From: an uncultured Colwellia sp.
GTDB lineage: Bacteria > Pseudomonadota > Gammaproteobacteria > Enterobacterales > Alteromonadaceae
DNA: 16,402 bases
Assembly (NCBI GenBank): GCA_913020705.1
Contig: CAJWBY010000109.1
Location: forward strand, 1-16,402
Direction: 5' to 3'
A model generated the notes under the pieces. The model was not told the origin of the DNA, ran no database searches, and saw only the letters and a program-made list of their open reading frames with translations. A program made the translations under genes and the position numbers. Below, in pieces: positions 1 to 7,829 of this stretch; within the stretch, counting starts at the first letter, position 1; each line of letters begins with the position of its first letter.

Positions 1-110
1 TCAAGGCGATCATGAAGTGCTAAATGTGTGCCCACTCCAATCACACCTAATGCTAATCCGCCACCAATTGCAGCGCCACCAATAACAAACATTCGACGAG
101 TCATACTCAT
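1..110 (-). CDS. Molybdopterin-binding oxidoreductase large subunit, N-terminus only (iorB type, partial)
   Basis: Only the first 36 codons are in the window; the gene runs off the left edge. The start at 110 sits in an ATGA overlap with the stop of the small-subunit gene. The visible protein begins MSMTRRMFVIGGAAIGGG, a twin-arginine signal (T-R-R-M-F-V-I) followed by a Gly/Ala-rich hydrophobic stretch, so it should be exported folded by the Tat system. Known of the family: a Tat-exported molybdopterin cytosine dinucleotide subunit usually follows a two-cluster [2Fe-2S] subunit in isoquinoline 1-oxidoreductase-like and related aldehyde-oxidising enzymes. The function is inferred from this signal and the partner gene, not from the catalytic domain, which is not visible. 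The substrate cannot be told. A second ATG two codons in (104) is an alternative start. Confidence 0.75.
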   Translation of the reverse strand, partial: MSMTRRMFVIGGAAIGGGLALGVIGVGTHLALHDRL

Positions 111-565
111 GACGACATCTCCTTTGCAGCATCTAGAATGGCAGCTTTTACTCGACTGTAAGTGCCACAACGACATATATTAGTCATGGCTGTATCTATA
201 TCTGCATCGCTTGGTTTTGGGATGTTTTTCAATAATGCGGCAGCTGCCATCATCATGCCTGACTGGCAATACCCACATTGAGGTACTTGATGTTTGAGCC
301 ACGCTGTTTGCAAGGCATGAGGCACGTCTTTTGAACCTAAAGTTTCAACTGTATTAACTTGTTTACCCTGTGCAGCAATGGCGGGAAACACACAAGAACG
401 TACTGCTTGACCGTCAATGTGAACGGTACACGCACCACATTGTGCTATGCCACAGCCAAATTTAGTGCCTCGAAGGCCCGCTTCTTCACGAATCAACCAG
501 AGTAAAGGCATATCGCCTTCAACATCGAACGATTGTTCGCGGCCATTTAGAGTGATCGAAATCAT
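107..565 (-). CDS. iorA: [2Fe-2S] small subunit of a xanthine dehydrogenase-family oxidoreductase (iorA type)
   Basis: A 152-residue electron-transfer subunit that passes electrons from the molybdenum site of its partner to an acceptor. The N-terminal plant-ferredoxin-type cluster ligands are C38, C43, C46 and C58 (CGIAQCGAC then C). The C-terminal four-helix-bundle cluster ligands are C97, C100, C131 and C133 (QCGYC and ICRCG). All eight cysteines are present, and the length is normal for IorA-like subunits. I place the start at the ATG at 565, preceded by AAGGAA at good spacing; the frame also stays open to a TTG at 580, which would put that site inside the gene and is unlikely. The gene overlaps the next by 4 bp (ATGA), so the two form one operon and one complex. 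The symbol follows isoquinoline 1-oxidoreductase; the true substrate may be an aldehyde or a heterocycle. Confidence 0.9.
   Translation of the reverse strand: MISITLNGREQSFDVEGDMPLLWLIREEAGLRGTKFGCGIAQCGACTVHIDGQAVRSCVFPAIAAQGKQVNTVETLGSKDVPHALQTAWLKHQVPQCGYCQSGMMMAAAALLKNIPKPSDADIDTAMTNICRCGTYSRVKAAILDAAKEMSS
119..124 (-). promoter_or_regulatory. Ribosome binding site for the molybdopterin subunit, inside the small-subunit gene
   Basis: The minus strand reads AAGGAG eight bases before the ATG at 110. This strong Shine-Dalgarno lies within the last codons of the upstream gene and supports both the chosen start and translational coupling of the two subunits. Confidence 0.7.
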
Positions 566-735
566 GTGGTTTCCTTGCAAAAATAGATGAAGAATTAAAG
601 GCTTATCAGCAATATCAATCTACGAAATCGAATGTTGCGTTTATTATTATGGTAATGCCAAAAAATTCGTGAACTGTTTGTTCAAAGAGAAGACAACTAT
701 TTACTAAAGTCATCAACGCTTAATAAGTATGATAA

Positions 736-764
736 ATACTATGTTGCTTTATATTTCGAGTCAA
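736..764 (-). promoter_or_regulatory. Candidate sigma70 promoter for the iorA/iorB operon
   Basis: On the minus strand TTGACT (759-764) and TAGTAT (736-741) are separated by exactly 17 bases. The -35 matches consensus at five of six positions, the -10 at four of six. Transcription would start near 729, leaving a leader of about 160 bases before the iorA start. Inferred from sequence alone. Confidence 0.45.
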
Positions 765-782
765 TAATTACCTACTTAGCTG

Positions 783-820
783 AGAAAAAGCAGATAATTA
801 ATTATTTCAATTTAACTTAT
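783..820 (-). terminator. Weak terminator-like hairpin after the MshQ-like gene
   Basis: Just past the stop of the large minus-strand gene, GATAA-g-TTAA can pair with TTAATTATC (nine pairs with one bulged G, ten-base loop), followed by CTGCTTTTTC. The stem is almost all A/T and the T-run is offset by a few bases, so it is a weak intrinsic terminator at best. It contains the perfect 12-base palindrome ATAATTAATTAT at 794-805. Confidence 0.3.
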
Positions 821-822
821 CC

Positions 823-3800
823 TTAATTACCAACTTCTCGCCATGAAATTATTCGGTCGTTTCCTCGAAATACACCAAATGTGGCCTCTGCTGTAGGGTC
901 ATCGTCAAAGGTTTGATCACCAGTGCCCGAAGTAGGCCAATCATATTCTAACCAATCATATATATCATAGGTCACACCTATTTTCCCTATTGTACCTGGA
1001 GCTTCTAATTCAATATCCCGTGTTTTTCCCAAAAAGAAATTCCCCGTACCTCCAATAACATTAGTCAAAGATGGATCTAAACTAATATTCTCGAGGGCAA
1101 TTTTAGTGGCATTAAAGCTCACGTAATCGTTGTCAGAAGTAACAATGAAATCGGTACCATTAAAATGTTCAAGCTGCATAGATTGAGCTAAATCTGATGT
1201 TTCAGAGCCAAAGCTGTTTTCTAGTACTAAACGTCCAAAACGAATTTCAACGGTATTAAGTAGATCTGAAGAGAATGTAGGGTTACTGAAGTATATATTT
1301 GTATCCTCTGGTTTAAGTTGAACATTATCGCTGTCTTGAATACTAGCGATAGGTAACTCAAGAGCTGCGTCAAAGGGTGAAACAATACTAAGACTATTTC
1401 TTGTGTAAGTGAAATGATGATCACTAGCGAGGGTATATGTTATTTTGCCATATGCACTACCGTCACCATAATCTCCTAATGTACTGATATCACCGGTAAC
1501 TTCCAATGTATTAACATGAGTAGTACTTATCGTATCAAAAAACACGCCATCCAATAGATTTGAACTTGTTTTAGCTTCTCTAAGTTTTGCAAAATCATCA
1601 ATATAGTTTTGGGTAATTTCATTTTGGCTATTGTAAGCGGTGATTTCTAAAACAGGAGGTGTTAAATATGAAATGGCACCAATGAGGCCAGTTGATTCGT
1701 CTTTTTGGCCACTATAGGCAAACGTTGTTCCAGCAATTAACCCTACTTTAAAAGCACCATCGTCCAACATTGTTTGTCTGAAATGGTCAGGTATAAAACG
1801 CCCAATGTTAATATCAGTCGCCGAAACTATAATATTGACGTTACCATAGTTATTGTCTTGAACATCTAAATTAAGTAAACCTACTTCCGAATAATACGCA
1901 TCAGAAGATCCAAGAACACCGGCTATTATGGTAGTGTCTAGTGTTACATTGTCGAACGTGGGTGTAGCTGCGGCTAATGTGCTGGTTATAAATCCACCGC
2001 TACCATAAGTTAATTCACCATCTGCGCCATTAATGGTTGGCCCTGTGCGTTCTAATTTTAATTGAATTTGTCCGGGTGAATAATTTGGTGTGATAACACC
2101 TAAGCTATTAAATGCAGTTATCGTTAAATCGAAGCTTGCTCCTGCTATAAAGGTTGTGAGTGAATCAGCTGAAGTACCGTTTAAATCAGTTGATCCAGAT
2201 TTGGCACTAATCACCAGTTCAGCTGGGCTGACCCAGAAAGCGTTACTACTACCTGTTAATGATACACCGCCTATATCATAACTCGCATGTAATCTAATTT
2301 GTCCTGCATCGTGATAAATAGGTGTGGGGAATGTTGCAAGACTAACAGTTTCAAAATTTAATGTTGTGCTGGTAACACCATCTGTATACTTTGCAATGTC
2401 ATTACCATTAATACTAAAACTCAGGCCGTCTATGCCACTTGGGTCGATGTTTTCTTGTGATAAGTTGACATTTTTATTTCCGGTAAATAAACCTTCGCAT
2501 ACACCATTGTTATTTTGAACTGCTTCTATTCTTAATGGAAAACTTGTACCTGCAATTTGGTTTGTAATAACTTCAGACGAACCAGAACTTCCATTTAGAA
2601 ATCTAAAGCCTGCATCAGCAAAAACTAAGTTACAACTGGTGGTGTTGCCATTGATACAGACCAATGGGTTTAATGCTGCTATCGATGCATTCTGTATCGA
2701 TAATATCGTTGACTCAGCAATAATATAGGGAATGCTTGCCGTACCTGTGCCAGTGAAGCTAATACTATCAGTGACAGAACTTGAACCTGTCGTCATAACA
2801 TCCAGTGTTACTAGAGCATCGCTTAACGTACAAGAACCATCATAAGGATTGGTACATGCATTTATTGTAATAGTTTCCGCATCACAAGTAAGACCTTGAC
2901 CGTCATGAATAATTTGATAATGGTCTACCTGTGCGGAAGCGGAACATTCCCCTAATTGTACTTTACCATTTAGAGCACCGTCACGCAGAATTTCATATAC
3001 TGAAGGCGCAAAATCTGTACGTATGTCATTCGAAATAGATATTTCTAAATAATCACCCCCACCACGTTCAAAGAATATAGTGGCAATCTCAAATACAGAA
3101 TCTTCATCTAACGTAAAGTTACCTCCCGTATTAGAATTTCCTGTTGGATTTTCGAACCTTAACTCATTACTCGCGCCACTTGTTGAACCCCGAAATTTAT
3201 TGAATACAACGGTGTCACCAGAGAGTGTATCCATAGTGAAACTGAAGCCATCATCTGACTCAACAAAAATAGTATAACTGCCTGCGAGAAGACTGATTGT
3301 TCCAGAAGTATGGACTAAGAAATCTTCTCCACTCACACCAGCGCTTACTCCTGGATAAGATAATGTTCCAGAAAAATCATGTCCAGAGCCACCAAAATCT
3401 ATTCGATCTACTTGGCTTACGCCACTTGCCAGAATATTATAAATGCCACCTTCTATAAGACCTGATGCAGGCGAGCCAGCATTCAACCAAGCAGCATGTA
3501 TAGCAAGAGCTTCAGTGGTTGTATTTATCCGAGTGTTACTCCCACCACTACCAATTCTTATACCTACAGCATTTAGTTCCCCAGGTATTAAGCCACAGCT
3601 GTTCTCACACTGAACGATATCACGTGAGCTACCATCGTAATTATTGCCTGCTGATTCATTTTGATAAATACTTTCAATTTCACTTTCAGACAATCTGAGG
3701 TTAAATATTTTAAACTCATCTAACTGCCCTACAAAGTTTTGGCTCGTACTAAAAGTACCGCCAAAACTGTCTTGCTCTTGGCCAATAACTATCGCGTTTG

Positions 3801-5550
3801 GAGAATCTACTAGCAATGGACCAACATTAACACCAGTCACACACTGTTGTTGTGCACCATCTATATATAAGCAGGCATTTTCGTTGGTTCTTGTGATCAA
3901 TAACTGGTGCCAATTACCATTTGTTAACTCAACATTACTGACTAATTCTTGGCTATTATCTTTTAACTTTAGAATAACGCTAAAGTCATCTTTTAAATAT
4001 ATTTCTAATTCATCATCGCTAGTGCTAGCACCAAGTGCATGAAGAATTTCTTGCTGTGATTTATTTACCGATGTTTTAAACCACACTGATACAGAAAAGT
4101 CATCTAAACCATCAACCGCGCTACTAGGCACATCAATCCAATCACTAGTATTGTTCGCACTTAAGTCGAGGGATTTATTGATTATTGCGTTATCAATAGG
4201 GGAAAGTAGACCATTAGCGCTAGCGTTGGTATTACTTATTTGATCAATAACATCATTACCTAGTCCTGTGTAGCTACATTCATCAAAACGATAATCTACT
4301 ACAGGCTCACTAATAACTTCTTTTAAAGAGACATATATGTTGAGGTTTTTTACGCTGTATTGACCTGAGTTTCCGGCAAACGTCCAATCAGGATGACTGG
4401 TTGGACGATTACCAATACCTAGATCCTTATTAGTACTTCCTGAAAAACGATTGAGTGCGAATAACGTTTGATTAGCACCATGGTTATGAATTTGCATTGA
4501 CCCATAACTAGAGCTGTTGCTACTTCTGTCTCCGGTATCATAGGAGTTATTTGATGCGCTTTGAATGCCATTTACATTTGATTGAGAATAATTATAAGGC
4601 CAAAATTCTATATTCCCTGTCGAAATTCCAACACCGGTAACAATATCTGAATGATTAGAAATTACATTCATATTAGTTAGTGTTTGTTGGAAACTAGTAT
4701 TACTTCCAGCAAAGCTTGGAACACCTAGTAAAGATGCATCTTGAGTAAATGTGTCCATAGATACCCATACACACTCTGAACTTTCTCCTGATTTTTGTAA
4801 TTCTACTTGGTAAGCAACACGATCAAATGAACCATCAGCTATAGATGCTGCGTTATTAACATTATATGGAATAGAGTTGTGTAAGTTTGTTGTCTCTATG
4901 TTCAGACCATAAACTTGTATATATCCGGCTTCCTCACAAGTCAAATCAGGTGCTGAAGACTCTACTTCAATACTTATATAATCAGTATTGATTTCATTAT
5001 TTTTATTACCATTAGCGCCATCGTTTGAAACGATCAATAGCGTTAAAGCGTTATTGTTATCTTCATCAATGTATTCATTGAAATTAGCTGAAATTGTATG
5101 TGTTAAGTCTACTTCAGTATCTGTATCACCGGACGTAGCAATTTCCTCATAACTATCTGTATCAAAGTTAAAAATATATAAGGAAGCACCGTCATCTTTA
5201 CCATTGTTTTCGTTAATACTTGAGCCGTTCCAAAAAAAATCTAATTGATTTATGTCTACTACGTTTTCATCAAGCTCAAAAACATACCTAATCGTAGGAT
5301 AATTATTGTTTGTTTGTGTTTCAATACTATTTACTGCACCATCATTTGCAACAATATTGCTATATTCAGCACTAGAATGTTCATCTGATGGAAAAGTGTT
5401 ATCTATAGGTAAAGCTGAGGAATTTATACCTTCATAAGCAAAAGCGTTTATACCTGGATTGCGGGTGGAAAAATCATAAGTTGTCGCTGCTTCAATAGAA
5501 GTCGAGATCAATAAAGAAGCCAGAAGAAAACCGATAACTTTAAATGGCAT
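823..5550 (-). CDS. Large secreted MshQ-like mosaic protein (LamG, PA14-like, DUF6701)
   Basis: A 1575-residue protein, probably exported and surface- or pilus-associated. Residues 1-22 are a Sec signal peptide (hydrophobic FLLASLLIS, cleavage near IEA-A). Regions in order: 23-198, beta-rich and Asn/Asp-rich, unassigned; 203-410, beta-rich with motifs VWVSMD, IEFWPYNY, YGSMQIHN and LGIGN; about 416-632, LamG/concanavalin A-like (VVDYRFDEC, FSVSVWFK, GNWHQLLITR, GQLDEFKIFN); about 655-855, PA14-like (FVESDDGFSF); about 868-1575, DUF6701 as in MshQ (DHYQIIHDGQGLTC, then RFIPDHF, and the ending FRGNDRIISWREV). There is no C-terminal membrane segment or sorting signal. AGGA lies about nine bases before the start. 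In Shewanella and Vibrio, mshQ closes the MSHA pilus operon; here no msh gene adjoins, so I give no symbol. The LamG and PA14 regions suggest glycan binding, which is inference. MshQ's own role is poorly defined. Confidence 0.85.
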   Translation of the reverse strand: MPFKVIGFLLASLLISTSIEAATTYDFSTRNPGINAFAYEGINSSALPIDNTFPSDEHSSAEYSNIVANDGAVNSIETQTNNNYPTIRYVFELDENVVDINQLDFFWNGSSINENNGKDDGASLYIFNFDTDSYEEIATSGDTDTEVDLTHTISANFNEYIDEDNNNALTLLIVSNDGANGNKNNEINTDYISIEVESSAPDLTCEEAGYIQVYGLNIETTNLHNSIPYNVNNAASIADGSFDRVAYQVELQKSGESSECVWVSMDTFTQDASLLGVPSFAGSNTSFQQTLTNMNVISNHSDIVTGVGISTGNIEFWPYNYSQSNVNGIQSASNNSYDTGDRSSNSSSYGSMQIHNHGANQTLFALNRFSGSTNKDLGIGNRPTSHPDWTFAGNSGQYSVKNLNIYVSLKEVISEPVVDYRFDECSYTGLGNDVIDQISNTNASANGLLSPIDNAIINKSLDLSANNTSDWIDVPSSAVDGLDDFSVSVWFKTSVNKSQQEILHALGASTSDDELEIYLKDDFSVILKLKDNSQELVSNVELTNGNWHQLLITRTNENACLYIDGAQQQCVTGVNVGPLLVDSPNAIVIGQEQDSFGGTFSTSQNFVGQLDEFKIFNLRLSESEIESIYQNESAGNNYDGSSRDIVQCENSCGLIPGELNAVGIRIGSGGSNTRINTTTEALAIHAAWLNAGSPASGLIEGGIYNILASGVSQVDRIDFGGSGHDFSGTLSYPGVSAGVSGEDFLVHTSGTISLLAGSYTIFVESDDGFSFTMDTLSGDTVVFNKFRGSTSGASNELRFENPTGNSNTGGNFTLDEDSVFEIATIFFERGGGDYLEISISNDIRTDFAPSVYEILRDGALNGKVQLGECSASAQVDHYQIIHDGQGLTCDAETITINACTNPYDGSCTLSDALVTLDVMTTGSSSVTDSISFTGTGTASIPYIIAESTILSIQNASIAALNPLVCINGNTTSCNLVFADAGFRFLNGSSGSSEVITNQIAGTSFPLRIEAVQNNNGVCEGLFTGNKNVNLSQENIDPSGIDGLSFSINGNDIAKYTDGVTSTTLNFETVSLATFPTPIYHDAGQIRLHASYDIGGVSLTGSSNAFWVSPAELVISAKSGSTDLNGTSADSLTTFIAGASFDLTITAFNSLGVITPNYSPGQIQLKLERTGPTINGADGELTYGSGGFITSTLAAATPTFDNVTLDTTIIAGVLGSSDAYYSEVGLLNLDVQDNNYGNVNIIVSATDINIGRFIPDHFRQTMLDDGAFKVGLIAGTTFAYSGQKDESTGLIGAISYLTPPVLEITAYNSQNEITQNYIDDFAKLREAKTSSNLLDGVFFDTISTTHVNTLEVTGDISTLGDYGDGSAYGKITYTLASDHHFTYTRNSLSIVSPFDAALELPIASIQDSDNVQLKPEDTNIYFSNPTFSSDLLNTVEIRFGRLVLENSFGSETSDLAQSMQLEHFNGTDFIVTSDNDYVSFNATKIALENISLDPSLTNVIGGTGNFFLGKTRDIELEAPGTIGKIGVTYDIYDWLEYDWPTSGTGDQTFDDDPTAEATFGVFRGNDRIISWREVGN

Positions 5551-5624
5551 GTATAATATTCCTAGACTCAGTTTTCATTGTCTGAAAAGTGACATAATTG
5601 TCAGTATCAACTTATTTGAGGGCT

Positions 5625-5645
5625 AAGCAAAGGTATGCTTTGCTT
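5625..5645. repeat. Perfect inverted repeat between the MshQ-like gene and its predicted promoter
   Basis: AAGCAAAG, five bases (GTATG), then CTTTGCTT: eight perfect pairs with a five-base loop. It lies about 75 bases upstream of the MshQ-like start and downstream of that gene's predicted -10, so it would be either a leader hairpin or a protein-binding dyad. No T-run follows on either strand, so it is not an intrinsic terminator. Confidence 0.55.
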
Positions 5646-5694
5646 CGGGATAGTTTTTAATAGCCATATTAACTAGAATTTAAAGAATGGCAAC

Positions 5695-5700
5695 ATTATA
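5695..5700 (-). promoter_or_regulatory. Candidate -10 box for the MshQ-like gene
   Basis: The minus strand reads TATATATAATG with a perfect TATAAT at 5700-5695. No good -35 lies at 16-18 bases (TGTTAA or ATGTTA), so this would be a weak or activator-dependent promoter. The leader would be about 140 bases and would include the hairpin at 5625-5645. Confidence 0.3.
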
Positions 5701-5716
5701 TATACACAACATATGG

Positions 5717-5744
5717 TTAACATGTCCATTTAAACACATATAAT
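5717..5744 (+). promoter_or_regulatory. Candidate sigma70 promoter for the ABC exporter gene
   Basis: TTAACA (5717-5722), 16 bases, then TATAAT (5739-5744): five of six and six of six matches to consensus. Transcription would start near 5751, giving an unusually long leader of about 245 bases before the ATG at 5996. The -35 lies back to back with the likely minus-strand promoter of the divergent gene, so the two could interfere or be controlled together. Confidence 0.5.
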
Positions 5745-5792
5745 GAAGTTGCTGTTTTATTTTATTCTAACTTCAGCCTAATTGTTTCAAGT

Positions 5793-5809
5793 GATTAAAG
5801 CGATTAAAG
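5793..5809. repeat. Tandem GATTAAAG repeat in the divergent intergenic region
   Basis: GATTAAAG occurs at 5793-5800 and again at 5802-5809, a nine-base period. It falls in the predicted leader of the ABC exporter gene. It could be a small binding site or chance in AT-rich DNA. The wider gap 5551-5995 otherwise holds the promoters, inverted repeats and short ORF listed separately. Confidence 0.35.
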
Positions 5810-5864
5810 TTTAGTTGAGTTAGATGACTAAATAATTCGTTATTTTATTAACTATCACCTTATA

Positions 5865-5911
5865 CATTTCAATGATATAACAGGTGTTAATTTTATGAAA
5901 AAATTGAAATG
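5865..5911 (+). repeat. Inverted repeat bracketing the start of the leader ORF
   Basis: CATTTCAAT (5865-5873) is perfectly complementary to ATTGAAATG (5903-5911), with 29 bases between. The loop holds a second small dyad TAACA-GG-TGTTA (5878-5889) that overlaps the ribosome binding site, and the ATG at 5895. Folding of this mRNA segment could therefore hide or expose the start of the short leader ORF. Structure is predicted by eye only. Confidence 0.4.
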
Positions 5912-5957
5912 CCTTTCCATATACTCTTTACATTCACTATCAGAAAATAATGGTTAA
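5895..5957 (+). CDS. Possible 20-residue leader peptide upstream of the ABC exporter
   Basis: ATG at 5895 is preceded by AGGTG eight bases away, a better ribosome binding site than that of the downstream exporter. It encodes 20 residues starting MKKLKCLSIYS and ends with TAA at 5955-5957, 38 bases before the exporter ATG and out of frame with it. It could be a regulatory leader peptide, or the truncated remnant of an older start. There is no run of one amino acid as in classical attenuators. Existence as an ORF is certain; expression is a guess. Confidence 0.3.
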   Translation: MKKLKCLSIYSLHSLSENNG

Positions 5958-5995
5958 TTCAGTTGTTTTCAAATATTAAAACGGTAACAAAAAAC

Positions 5996-7786
5996 ATGCG
6001 AGCAAGTAGAATTAACGAAGTAGAAGCTGAACATTTTAGTTGGAGTATCATCAAAGATATTTTCCCTTACCTTATAGAATATAAAAAGCGGGTACTTTTT
6101 GCTGTTGGCTTCATGATATTAGCGAAGGTTGCGAGTGTAGGCCTGCCATTCATTCTTAAATATATTGTCGACGGCATTGATACTTCACAATTTGACCAAG
6201 CCTCATTATTAGTTGTGCCTGTTGGACTTGTTTTAGCTTATGGTTTAGTGCGTTTGTCTAATGTCATCTTCGGTGAAATTAGAGATGTGCTCTTTGGTCG
6301 AGTTACTGAAAGATCGATTCGAAGAATTAGTTTAAATGTATTTAAACACTTACATAAATTAGATTTAGAATACCATTTAGACAGAAGAACAGGGGGCTTA
6401 GCCCGAGATATTGAGCGTGGTGCATCAGGCATAAACTTTCTCATGCGTTTTATGGTGTTTAACATCGTTCCTACATTGCTTGAAATTACCATGGTAATAG
6501 GTGTTTTACTTTATAACTATTCAATTGGTTTTTCTGCTATTAGTTTACTCGCCATTGCTGGGTATATTACCTTCTCTGTTAAAACTACTGATTGGCGTGT
6601 GAAGTTTATACGAGAGGCAAATAAGGCTGATTCAAGCAGTAATAATCATGCTATTGACTCTTTACTTAATTATGAAACAACAAAATACTTTTCAAACGAA
6701 GATTTTGAAGCGAATAGATATGATAAAGATTTAGAAGCTTGGGAAAATGCAAAACGTAAAAACAGGCTTTCTCTATTTGCGCTAAATGGCGGACAAGCCT
6801 TTATTATTGCAACTGCGATTACTGCAATGATGATGTTAGCCGCTTTTAAAGTGACTCAGGGGGAAATGACACTAGGCGATTTCGTACTTATTAACGCCTT
6901 TATTATGCAGATATTTTTACCTTTAAATTTCTTAGGTTTCGTTTACCGTGAAATTAAAGGATCGCTTGCCAACATAGAACATTTATTTAGCTTAATGTCG
7001 ATAAAACCTAAAATTTTCGATGCAGATAATGCTGAAGAATTAAATGTTCTTAGTGGAAAAATCGACTTTAATAACATTAATTTTTGCTATAACAAAAAAA
7101 GACAAATAATAAGTAATGTTAGCTTTTCAGTTAACGCTGGAGAGAAAATTGCCATTGTAGGTCCAAGTGGACACGGCAAGTCGACATTGATGAAATTGTT
7201 ATTCAGATTTTATGATGTAAATGATGGTTCGATTTGTATAGATGGACAAGACATAAAAAAAGTAACGTTAAAGTCATTACGTCGAGCTATTGGAGTTGTT
7301 CCCCAAGACACTGTTCTTTTTAATGAATCAATTTTTGAAAATGTTCGTTATGGAAATCCTTCATCGAGTGATGAAGACGTTTATAAAGCCATTAAACTAG
7401 CGCATCTCGATGAATTTATAAAATTACTACCAGAGGGGGTGAAAACAGTTGTTGGTGAGCGAGGATTAAAATTAAGTGGTGGTGAAAAGCAACGAGTAGC
7501 TATTGCTCGAACTATTATCAAGAATCCTCCTATACTCATTTTTGATGAAGCAACATCATCGCTTGATAGTCACTCAGAACAAGCAATCTTAGCTGCTTTT
7601 AGAGACATATCTAAAAATTCAACGAGTTTGGTTATTGCTCATAGGTTATCCACAATTATCGATGCAGACAGAATTATATTTATAAACAAGGGTGAAATAG
7701 CTGAAGAAGGCAGTCATTCTGATTTATTAGAAAAAAATGGTTTGTACGCCGCCTTATGGGAAGCTCAATTGAATAATGAGCATTAA
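5996..7786 (+). CDS. Atm1-type ABC exporter half-transporter (fused permease and ATPase)
   Basis: A 596-residue inner-membrane exporter half, expected to act as a homodimer. Residues 1-340 form a six-helix type IV membrane domain. It includes LLNYETTKYFSNE (about 224-236), a hallmark of the Atm1/ABCB7/HMT1 group, which export glutathione-linked compounds or metal conjugates. The ATPase domain follows: Walker A GPSGHGKST (389-397), Q-loop Q437, signature LSGGE (493-497), Walker B ILIFDE (513-518) and switch His549. All catalytic residues are present. Walker A has His where most relatives have Ala or Ser; the invariant Gly, Lys and Ser/Thr are kept. I chose the ATG at 5996 (MRASRINEVE). The frame also opens at TTG 5963, but that has no ribosome binding site; the site at 5996 is weak too. 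The substrate is unknown. The SRPBCC gene follows 43 bases downstream. Confidence 0.88.
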   Translation: MRASRINEVEAEHFSWSIIKDIFPYLIEYKKRVLFAVGFMILAKVASVGLPFILKYIVDGIDTSQFDQASLLVVPVGLVLAYGLVRLSNVIFGEIRDVLFGRVTERSIRRISLNVFKHLHKLDLEYHLDRRTGGLARDIERGASGINFLMRFMVFNIVPTLLEITMVIGVLLYNYSIGFSAISLLAIAGYITFSVKTTDWRVKFIREANKADSSSNNHAIDSLLNYETTKYFSNEDFEANRYDKDLEAWENAKRKNRLSLFALNGGQAFIIATAITAMMMLAAFKVTQGEMTLGDFVLINAFIMQIFLPLNFLGFVYREIKGSLANIEHLFSLMSIKPKIFDADNAEELNVLSGKIDFNNINFCYNKKRQIISNVSFSVNAGEKIAIVGPSGHGKSTLMKLLFRFYDVNDGSICIDGQDIKKVTLKSLRRAIGVVPQDTVLFNESIFENVRYGNPSSSDEDVYKAIKLAHLDEFIKLLPEGVKTVVGERGLKLSGGEKQRVAIARTIIKNPPILIFDEATSSLDSHSEQAILAAFRDISKNSTSLVIAHRLSTIIDADRIIFINKGEIAEEGSHSDLLEKNGLYAALWEAQLNNEH

Positions 7787-7829
7787 GTTGAACGATGAAA
7801 CGTATAAATAACTATTTGGTAGAATTACA

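Noticed and set aside
5963..5995. TTG-started extension of the ABC exporter by 11 residues
   Set aside because: No ribosome binding site precedes TTG 5963, and the ATG at 5996 gives a start that looks normal for the family.
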